DNA from: Lenisia limosa
Taxonomy: Eukaryota > Breviatea
Assembly: GCA_001655205.1 (NCBI GenBank)
Contig: LPNZ01010304.1
Span: 1 to 38,189 of the forward strand
Length of the DNA stretch: 38,189 nucleotides
Direction of reading: 5' to 3'
This document shows, piece after piece, positions 13,201-21,734 of this stretch. The notes under the pieces are model-generated. The model did not search any database. It worked only from the letters and a program-made list of their open reading frames with translations, and was not told the DNA's origin. The first letter of the stretch is position 1. Each line of letters starts with the position of its first letter. The position numbers were made by a program, and so were the translations under genes.

Positions 13201-14937
13201 NNNNNNNNNNNNNNNNNNNNNNNNNNNNNNNNNNNNNNNNNNNNNNNNATTCGGGAGTTTTGATGTGTCCGGGATTTTGAATGATGTCCGGAGCTTTGAC
13301 TATACATATACATACAGATATATATTTATTACATAATATAATACATATAATGATATTAAATCATATCATATGTAGATATGATGTATGATATGATAATACT
13401 CTTTACTTCTCTTTTTTTTTTTATTCGCAGTTGTTTGGTACTTTTTTTTTTTCGAAAAAACAACCCCAAAATGGCGCAATAATTTTGCTGCACACTATAT
13501 AGTGTTGAATCTATAAAGGGATTTCATTTTGTATCAATCATAAGCTCTCTACCAAATTCTACATGGTACAAACCTTCTGGTTACGCTAATATTAACCAAT
13601 TTTTAGAACAAAGCTACACGCTTGGGCACCAGTCACTGTGACTACTACTCATAATAATTACCGTGAGTTACATTTATTATCTCACATTGTTTGTACTTTG
13701 ACATTGGTTTGTTAGTTTTATTAACCATTGTATTATATATCTTGAGTCATTTGTAATTGTAGTTTTTTTATGATATATCGAAGCATACAATATTTATATA
13801 TAAATATATGAAATACTAATACATGTTAACCCATATCCACCAGTGATATGAATCATATGACCGACTTCTAAATAGAAATGATGAAAGAAGATAGCACGAG
13901 GGATCATCCCGAGTGTATCAGAGTATCAGTAAGACTTGTCGGTCAATAATATACTACATAAAAAGCATGATGCTGAGGGCGCCTTCGGTTAGAAACTCCT
14001 TTTTTAATCATATGATATTATCTCAACTCTCCAGCCGTTTTCATTGGATTTGTGTCTGAGGCCACATTCCTCAATGCAGTGACAGTTACCGGCTCAGACT
14101 CATCAACAAGTAGGTTGTCACCTTTTCCTCTTTCTCTCTCTCTCTCTCTCTCTCTCTATTTTCTTTTTTTTAGCTTCAGCCTAACTTCTTAGCTGCGATG
14201 AGAGTTTACTCCAACTCCAAAGTACGCGTTGGTATCTTGTTTTTTTTTTTTATATACTATACTATACTATTTTAGTATACTATACTATATGTATACATGA
14301 TATATGAAATTTGGAAAATCCTCCCAAGGGATAAAAAGCGTTGTGTATTGAAATAATTGTTCAGGTACTGTTCTTCAGTCATGTAATTGTCACTGGGCCA
14401 ACTTATGAGTGGGTTTAGCGAATGGTGTAATTGTTAATCGCAATCCTGCGATGAATATTACTCAAATTATCAGGTTGTATGTCACAGAACACTCTAATAT
14501 CTCTTGCCAAAGCCCCTGTGTGGTGAGTTAGGGATTTATGTGGTCCGTCCTTCCAATACTTCGATAATCATTAACCAATCAGTACGGGAACATCAATTGT
14601 GGCAGCCCCAACGTTTGTACAACAGACTGAGACCTGTAGCCATCTTTTTTGTAATTATGTTAGTATTTCGTGTGTATGTTTTACCCGCACCAAATTGGGG
14701 GGGGGGGGGGNNNNNNNNNNNNNNNNNNNNNNNNNNNNNNNNNNNNNNNNNNNNNNNNNNNNATGTGGTGTACATTTACAATTGCCAAAAAATATATCAC
14801 ATATAAAAAAAAAAAAGATAACTGCAGCCAAAATTGCAAAGATCCAGCGCCACAGGCTCGCCACAAGTCACAGCTGCCTCTCGTCAGCGCAAAGGTCGAA
14901 GTCCAAAAGGAAGGCTGGAGGCAAGGGCTTTTCATAA
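10252..14937 (+). CDS. Secreted beta-rich surface protein, many exons
   Basis: Exon 1 (10252-10276) joins exon 2 (10323-10420) in phase and gives a signal peptide, SVLLFALAVAAP. Later exons read as Thr/Ser/Val-rich beta strands: SSGSLDIEQASLRSSS, LVNTVISANSVLECTLP, VPFTIPQAVSGNRIQIKG, WDSSVTFIDFTMQTTTTK, AFAPSTISDSVAIDAQF, GDYGIVCKSSTCDIR, VTVTSGNIGGLINA, VNFVSSAVTLTAQ, WAPVTVTTTHNNY, FIGFVSEATFLNAVTVTG and NGVIVNRNPAMNITQI. This looks like a beta-helix or repeated beta-sandwich adhesin, but no family is recognised. Intron 12293-13606 (1,314 bases) is about ten times the usual size and carries a TIR element. Gaps at 10753-10855 and 14711-14762 hide exons. The 3' end is inferred: after the second gap one frame gives a basic tail ending at a TAA (14935-14937), while a different frame continues into the next gene. 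The downstream border is therefore the weak point. Confidence 0.55.
12408..12665. repeat. GGACCGG-rich direct repeat pair
   Basis: Two related stretches, about 12408-12470 and 12608-12665, each begin GGTCCAGTCTTTT and continue with clustered GGTCC, CCGG and GGACCG words ending in a GACCG-type motif. Additional CCGGTCC/GGACCGG words lie just upstream from 12362. The GC-rich composition contrasts sharply with the AT-rich surroundings inside this intron. Confidence 0.65.
12706..13294. mobile_element. Short DNA element with about 40-base terminal inverted repeats, inside an intron
   Basis: The left end, 12706-12746, begins GCTCCGGACATCATTCAAAA and continues to ACACATCAAAACTC. The right end, 13255-13294, is its reverse complement apart from one missing T. 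The span is 589 bases, of which 307 (12942-13248) are Ns. No transposase can be seen in the readable part, so a non-autonomous MITE-like element is the simplest reading. It sits in the 1,314-base intron 12293-13606, next to TA-rich sequence. No clear target-site duplication was found, because the flanks are low-complexity AT repeats. Confidence 0.75.
14133..14158. repeat. CT dinucleotide microsatellite
   Basis: A run of about 13 CT units lies in the intron directly downstream of the exon ending near 14110. Confidence 0.9.
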
Positions 14938-17307
14938 TGTTTGAACGCGACAGCAGCGTACCCGAAGTGAGTTGCGAAGCCTTCTATGTTCCAAAATGTG
15001 TTATTTTATACAGAAACAAGTATATCTAAAGGCAAACATTTCAAATACTTTCACTTAACTCTTTTCTCAGGAAAGGAAACAACCAGGTTCTGATCTCACC
15101 TGTGATGCTGTTCTCTTTCAGAAGGTCTTGGAAGGGGACGCTGACCTCGTTGTCATGGAAATGAGTGTAGGCTGCGCAAGTTTCTTTCTCTTTCTTTCTC
15201 TGTATGTTTGCTGACATTTTTATAGTTGTCGGGAGTTCTCCCGAGTCGAATCAAAGTAACCATTGATGATGATCAAGTCTTTGTTGATGCCGTTCGTGGT
15301 CAAGCAGTCGAAAAGGAAAAGAATGATTATGTTTATAAAGATGAGGTGGGGGAAGGTAATGCCGTACTTGGCAACTACACACTTACCCTTTTAGATTTAC
15401 CATGGAAACATCCTGAGACAAGTTGAATTACTACCTGGTCTTCAAGGGAACCTTGCAGCTACCTCCTTTCACAATGTGGGAAATGTATTGAAGCATGTCA
15501 ATGTATTGAAGCATTCCACTCTTATCTATTGAAGCACACGAGTTGTACGACAAATTATAAAATGAAAATTCAATATCTCTTTTGAATATATTGAACAACC
15601 TATACCTTCTTTTTATGTCCCATTTCAACATATTGCCAAGTCTTTCAATAAGCTGAATCTTACCTAATAGATTGTCTACCTAATATTGATACTACATTAG
15701 GATTATTCCGTTAATTGAAGTGGTTGATTAGTATACGCTTCTTACTGTTTCGATACAGGGTATTCTCAGAGTTGAGATTCCTCGAGTTGCACCTCCAAAA
15801 ACCCGGCCACCTCAGGAAAACAGAAAAACAGATGAAACTCTTGAGGTAGGGAGAAACACTTTGATAAACTTTGAAGCAGGCTGTAAATGATAAAAGTGTG
15901 TGCTGTTGGTCATCGATATCGAATCACTAATACTCACAGGTGATAACCGGGAGTTGTCTGGGAGTATTAGACCGAGATGTTTCAGACGATGCTGTTGTTG
16001 AATGGATCTGTGCTGGAGTGGACCCTGGTACCTTCACAGCCTCCATTGAAGGAAATACACTGAGCATGAAAGGTGGGTGAATACTACAATGGACACCATA
16101 GTACATGTATCATGTGTTACTGTAAAGTTTTTTGTTCTTAAAGTAGTTATATTATGTGTCACATCATAGGCAAGATTCCGCCTTTCCAAAATCCCACCGT
16201 TGCCAAAGATGATGGCACCACTTTGGTGTCGGGGATAACTAGGGGTCCTATTGAACAGACGGTTACGCTTCCTTGTCTGACTTACCCTGAAAAGGCTAAA
16301 TGTGAGAGCTAATTAACTTTGCTCTGTGGATGAACATGCGACTTCGTGTGCATCGCGAAATCCTGCCCCTTTTACACCGCAGATTCTTTCATATCAGGGA
16401 GCCTTATAGCCGTTCTACCGAGGCGTCTCCCCCCTCTTCCGTCCCTTTCTGTGTTTTTGTCTCAAGAGGTCCAACGGTACGTCTAATACCATAAACTATT
16501 GTCTTGAAATTTTGTATGTGGGGGAATGAAGCACTAGTAATCCCCATAATTTGGCTTTCAATTGCTACGACAACAAAGCTAAGACCTCGCTACTATGCCC
16601 TCATTTTCTGGTCTTTGTTCTCATTCAGTAGCGAGGCATTTTTTGGCTTCCTCGGCATTTCTTCTCCTCAGAATGGTAGGACAGCCCTTGAATTTGAACC
16701 TCCATTGCAATTTTCTTCTTTTTTCATTAATCAGCCCAAAACTGTGCACGTTTCCTGGCGGCTTTCTTGGAGTTCACGAAAGAAGAACGTTTAGAATTTG
16801 CTAAGGAATTAGCAAGGAAAATGATGGATTTGTACGTCAAGCCAGATGGAGAAAAGGTTGGTCAGTTTGCATTATTTTCATTCCCTAAACAAAACTCGGT
16901 GTATCATCATCAAATAATACAACTGTATTTATTTTTCCCCGTGAAACCCTAATTAAATCCTATGATATGCTGTGCCAGTATCACTACTAATATAATTTGG
17001 CTTTAGATGATCAAGTGTCCAGAACCCCATAGAAACACCTGCATATTTGACTACACACGTGTGGAGAGGGAACGTGGTGAAGCCATCCCACATGTATTAG
17101 GGAACTATGTGATCACCTAGCTACTACTGTCTTCGATTGTATTGTTTTACTTCTTAGGGTGTTTTCAAGCCTGTGCTCCCACACGCTATCGAAGCCGTTC
17201 GGGGTGGTGGTACTCTTCTTGACGGTCACGGTCTTGAGGGTTCTCCGTACCTTGCATTTGCTTCTTCAAAACTCTATAGAACCCTTCATCGAAGGAAGCC
17301 TCTCTAG
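14937..17307 (+). CDS. Small heat-shock-like protein with two tandem alpha-crystallin domains
   Basis: Phase-consistent exons are 14937-14966, 15071-15166, 15226-15345, 15395-15475, 15759-15845, then 15940 onward to TAG at 17305-17307. The first alpha-crystallin domain shows the usual strand order: DLVVMEMSLSGVLPSRIKV, DDDQVFVDAVRGQ, a LRQVELLPGL strand, then the closing strand NGILRVEIPRV. A Pro-rich linker (APPKTRPPQENRK) follows. The second domain has VVEWICAGVDPGTFTASIEG, NTLSMKG, IEQTVTLPCL and closing GSLIAVLPRR. Hsp20 proteins normally have one such domain and bind unfolding clients without ATP, so chaperone activity is expected but inferred. The remaining C-terminus has a charged helical segment (FTKEERLEFAKELARKMMD) and a final exon rich in Gly/Leu (17160-17307). 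I cannot assign that part. The start at 14937 overlaps the preceding stop by one base. An in-frame extension upstream to 14763 is the alternative start region. Confidence 0.75.
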
Positions 17308-17607
17308 GTTATTTATTTATAGCATACTCTTAGGATGTGTTTTTATTAGTCGTAGATTTATTTATGTATTACTGTATCCTGTAGTGACCAAAAGCGAATT
17401 ACGCGCAGTTATTGGCTGAGGCATTGGTATTAAACTAAAGCGGTGCATACATTTAAACAAGGTGATTCAGAATTGTACAAATAAATATAAATAAAAATTC
17501 AGAAAGGTATAAATAAGGCGGAAGTATTGCACCGTATCTTTTTCCTATAAAGGTAGTGAATTTTCGAGAACATTAAGCTTACCAATATAGTTTGCAAGAA
17601 GAAAAGG
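17308..17607. other. Convergent intergenic region
   Basis: The 3' ends of the plus-strand Hsp20-like gene and the minus-strand HUS1-like gene face each other here. AATAAA-type words occur near 17480-17495. No coding exon is seen. Confidence 0.55.
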
Positions 17608-19281
17608 TCATAACATCATTTTAACAGGAAAGTAGAACAGAACTGTGCTATTTGAGTCCAACTCAGAAAACACAACAACTGTCTTTTGCTTGTATATTGA
17701 AAGGTTCACCGTTTGGTTTTGTTGGAGCAACTGCAAGAGTGAGTTCTTCAAAAAAAACCAATCTACAAAAAAACAGTAAATATCATTTTAAATAATGATT
17801 TTTTATCCCCCCACATGTCTCAGTGACAAAAATGCTGAGAGGTCTTTGCCATTAACAGTAGCCTCAAACAAACTTTCTATATTGTCACCTCAACAATCAA
17901 GTAAGGTTCCAAACCATCGCTGTCTTCCTTCTTAGTACACCGAATATTCTGATACTTCACTTCAACACTAGCTGTTACTTCTGCGGCTCTAACAACAAAC
18001 TGTTGTTCCTGTCGAAGTCAAAAATCCATGAGGAAAAGAAGCCAGAGCAACCAGTCATTTCAGTCAAGCTTGCCTCACCACCTACATCGGAGTTGACCTG
18101 TAATGGTAAGTGGTTTAATACGGAAGGAAGCTACACATAACTGATAATATCGTTATTATAAAAACAGTGAGTAACCTCCGACCTTTATAATAAAATCATC
18201 GGAAAGAGCCATGAGATTGTCGAAAACTGTTCGAAGTCGGTTTAAACCCGGGGAACTTATAAGAACCTGAGAGTCAAATTAATCTTAACCCATGATCCCT
18301 ACGTCTGGATCGCCTAATAGAGGCATCTTGAACTTCTCAATGTCTGATGGGACCATTACGTTGACTTTAATGTATTGAACCACGTCTCTGTCCTGATGCT
18401 ATCAAGGCACTGGTTGGGGAACGTTCTCTATTCAAAGCAACAACAATTGTAGCCAAATCTCCCTCAAACATCAATTACAGTGGTGTAAAGAAGGTGTCCT
18501 TGCTATAAACAATGAGCAATAATCAACAAAAACGAAAATATCATGCTACCTCATGTCTTTCTTACCCCTTGTAAACTGACAAGCTTCAGTGACGCATTAG
18601 TGACCTTCCCTGTTCTGTTAACTCCTGAGATCAGCGCCTCCCTCTGGAAAAGAATAAATGGAAGAATAAGAAATCCAAATACAAAAGGTAAGGGGAAGGA
18701 ATAAAAAGTAAGGCACACCATAATGGGGAGCGGGGGGGGGGGGGTNNNNNNNNNNNNNNNNNNNNNNNNNNNNNNNNNNNNNNNNNNNNNNNNNNNNNNN
18801 NNNNNNNNNNNNNNNNNNNNNNNNNNNNNATCTTCATTCGAGGAGGTTACTTGAGATTTAGAGCAAAGAAGAGCCTGGTATTTGAGAACTATCAAAACAA
18901 TAGCGGAAAAAATTCTACATTCAAAAGTTATTTCGGTATTTATACACACATAGCCACCTTTTTTGAAGATCATCAAAAAATAAAGGTTCCAACTTACCAT
19001 TGATATACGGCCCCAGACTTGTGGTTGCTCATCAGTTTCGCCTCTTTGTATAAACTAAAAGGAAATGATATGTGCCAAAATGAAATACCTCTAAATGCAA
19101 ACCAACCTGAACTGTTGTTGGACTTATGATGATGGTCTCTGTTTTGGATTTAATGTCGACAGCACTTACCACCTCTGAAGAGTCAAGAAAATGATTGTTG
19201 ACGCGGGTTGAAAACAAACAAAAGCACAAACCACCAACTTGAAAAGAAGTCGTGAACAACACCCGTTAATTTTAGATGCAT
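17608..19281 (-). CDS. HUS1: HUS1-like checkpoint clamp (9-1-1) subunit
   Basis: Exon 1 (19281-19239) joins exon 2 (19174-19107) in phase, giving VVHDFFSKVVSAVDIKSKTE followed by TIIISPTTVQFIQ. This matches the start of Hus1: a helix, then strands with an Ile/Ser-Pro turn, then a strand ending at a Trp-containing segment (QPQVWGRISM, exon 3). Downstream, EALISGVNRTGKVTNASLKL fits the helix preceding the N-terminal domain's later strands. The exon at about 17890-18010 (VVRAAEVTASVEVKY) and the last exon (NQTVNLSIYKQKT, then STVLFYFPVKMML-stop) fit the C-terminal domain, including its terminal Tyr-Phe-x-Pro strand. Hus1 forms a DNA clamp with Rad9 and Rad1 that signals DNA damage. The call rests on motif order remembered from the family and needs a profile search. 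The gap at 18746-18829 lies in an intron or hides a small exon. Exons between 18020 and 18550 are only partly resolved. Confidence 0.65.
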
Positions 19282-19757
19282 GTTGCTGAAATTTCAACGA
19301 AGAGAGACCTGTGAATAGAAGTGGCAAAATATCTGATCGGAGCCTGACAGATTGCCTTCTCAGATCTTTCTTTTTCGCCTATCAATATTCTTCTTTTTGG
19401 TTTTTTTTTTCTTTTTTTATGGAGAAGAAGGGAAGAAGAGGGCGCGAAAACAGGAAGGTTTGTTATATTGGTAACTATCACACCCAGATGTTTTTAATTC
19501 AAATCAAAGATTGTCAAAACAAAACATCAAAACATCAAAAGGAATTGTATAGAGTAGCGGCACAAACGTGTTCAAGCAAATTACTATCGAATCAGGGGGT
19601 AGAAAGGATTTACAACTCGTTAGAGACTCCTTTTTCGATCTACCACTCTCCTGACGACACCCACGTGGACTTACTGTCACGTTTAAACTCACTTGAAAGA
19701 CTAGTAATAGAAATCTAAGGAGATATTGTAAATTGACAAGTTAACACTTTGTCTACA
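19282..19757. other. Intergenic region between divergent genes
   Basis: About 476 bases lie between the start of the HUS1-like gene and the start of the LCIB-like gene. A long open stretch on the plus strand at 19311-19718 has no splice signals, no family resemblance and low-complexity T-rich coding, so I do not call it. It should contain both promoters. Confidence 0.45.
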
Positions 19758-21310
19758 ATGAGGGACCTTGCCGACCAACTGCTTCTCAAGGCATCGACAA
19801 CCTTCGGGTTTCCAGGAATGTTTGTTGAGAAGTTTATGGCAGCCCTTCACTCGGAGTTGTTCTTAAGAGGGTATGCCATGTCTATTATTAGACCCCACTT
19901 TTCTTGACTGACGGCATGTCCCAACATATAATACATGTCTGTCATTCTTAAGGTATCAGAAGGACAACACACTTCCAATGCTCTCGCTATGTCGCGATGA
20001 GCTGTCCTCTTCTTTAGCCGACAAATTCCAGGTTGGGAGTGTAATTTACCCCAAATGAAAATGAAACGCCATGGAAACTACGATTATAAGTGTTCTATTA
20101 AAAAGACTAATGCATTAGCAAGATTGGGGCCAACCTTTCAACCTTTCTGGACTTGGTGGACAAATTCTCTGTGGTAAGAAGCGTTGCACCTGAACTTTTA
20201 TTATTTTTAATTGGACAATTTTGTAATTCTGATTTGGGATGAGGGGAATACTGATTCAGCATTTTAGAATACAATTATTCTGATATGGAACAAACAATAT
20301 AATTTTTTGGACCCCAAAACCAAGCATAAACCCTCTTTCTCATTATCAGGGTCCAGTGCAATTGCGGCAGGTATGAGTCATGTTCCGAGTCACGGTGCTG
20401 AAGGCGGCAGAGTGCTGGTGCTGGCTGGTGGACATATTGGGCTTGACAGTAATTGCGTGGGAAGGGGGGCTTGGTTTTTTGTTCTTCACGATGGAGAATA
20501 ATGTTGTAGCATTATTGAAAACCCAAAATACTATTCTCGATAGCTATTCTATATGTCAAAGAGCCTTATTATGTTTCTCAAAATACATCACATGTCAGTG
20601 CCTGTTTGACAATTCAGAACTTTGGTGTGGTAAAGCGAGATGGCATTCTTCAGTGCACTGACGCTTGTGGTGCATTACAGGGTGTCAAAAAGTGGGTGGT
20701 TGGTTCTATTTTTTTAAAAAAAAGGGGGGTCTAACTCATCTTTTTATTGTGCAGGATACTAAGAGCTCAACAATTCCCATCCTCAAAAGACTTCGAAATG
20801 CATCAACTTTATAAAGTGGGGACAAAAGAGTGGGATTTGGTCACTGGGCATTTTTTTGGGGTATGGATTGTGATGATTTATTTTAGAATATCGCTGGAGA
20901 CCTGTCCCGTAACTCAGCCCTGGAGACCATTCAGATCGCAAACCAAATGGCTATTCACCAGCAACTTGGTGAGATTCCAATAATTATTCTCAGTAAAACT
21001 ACAAGATCCAATGAATTTTCTACTTTCACTGTGTTTACCCTCAAGATGATTTATCAAACAAGTGCCCCTGGGAACATATCACTTTAGTAGCGGCAATTCA
21101 TGTACACACACCAAAGGTTGGAACAGACCTTCACACGCTGGACACACAATAAATATTTTTAAATATTCAATGATAACATTACAGGGCCTCCGAGATATAA
21201 TTGTCCCCACTCTGATGACGTGTCAAAGTCAGGAAGGGCTCACGGATATTCTTCCCGTGTTCACCAAGTCTGCTAAGAAGAACTTGGAGTATTTACAGTC
21301 AGAGCCTTAA
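19758..21310 (+). CDS. LCIB-type beta carbonic anhydrase (limiting-CO2-inducible family)
   Basis: The reading begins MRDLADQLLLKASTTFGFPG at 19758 and ends with TAA at 21308-21310. The core exon at about 20352-20450 reads SHVPSHGAEGGRVLVLAGGH then IGLD. The next exon contains FGVVKRDGILQCTDACGALQ. The LCIB/LCIC family is recognised by a His-Val-Pro segment, a Gly-x-His-Val/Ile-Gly-Ile/Leu motif, then Gly-x-Val-x-Arg and a Cys-Gly-Ala segment. The His of GGHIG and the Cys of DACGA are the likely zinc ligands. These enzymes interconvert CO2 and bicarbonate. The C-terminal exons (ILRAQQFPSSKDFEMHQLYK, SALETIQIANQMAIHQQL, CPWEHITLVAAIHVHTPK, LTDILPVFTKSAKKNLEYLQ) join in phase and are helical. 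The junctions around the core exon (20175-20352 and 20450-20610) were not phase-resolved. Some algal LCIB proteins lack activity, so activity here is inferred. Confidence 0.68.
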
Positions 21311-21503
21311 GGCTGAGTTATGGTATTATTTATTGTGGGATGGTGAATGCAAATCTCTTTGAAATTAGTTCACTACATTGCCAAAAATAATTAGCCCAAA
21401 CCATATTTACGCCTCCCTCCATTTTGCTGTCAATATGAGAGGAATAACAATTGGACAAACTAGCTTTTCATATTACAAATAATCACGAGAAATCAGACCA
21501 CAT

Positions 21504-21734
21504 TCATACCGTTTGTCGAAGATATCTGATTCGCTTGTTGCTGAACCAATTGTTGAGCTGAAGCTGGGACTGAAGGGTGTTATTGAAAAACGCAAAAAGG
21601 TGACGGGCAGTTTTTTTTTAATAAAAATCCACCTTACCACATTGGCATCAATGCAGAGTTGATTTTTGTCCCTTTCGTTAGGATAGGGCATATCAAGGTG
21701 AGCATAGAACCAATCGTTCAGAATGTCACTTGTC
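21504..21734 (-). other. TALE homeodomain 2 (two exons, C-terminal end of the protein)
   Basis: With an acceptor at 21735 (CACTTAG) the arm reads RRRRNLPK joined to ETSDILNDWFYAHLDMPYPN, an exact TALE layout. A second possible acceptor farther upstream would insert about 15 extra residues in frame. The last exon, 21504-21569, reads SQLQLNNWFSNKRIRYLRQ and stops two residues later. Confidence 0.92.

Noticed and set aside
18010-18115. Plus-strand reading with a good donor inside the HUS1-like gene
   Set aside because: It has no partner exons in phase on the plus strand, while minus-strand exons on both sides join into the HUS1-like product.
19311-19718. 135-codon open frame on the plus strand
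   Set aside because: T-rich low-complexity, no recognisable domain, no supporting splice partners, and located where promoters are expected.
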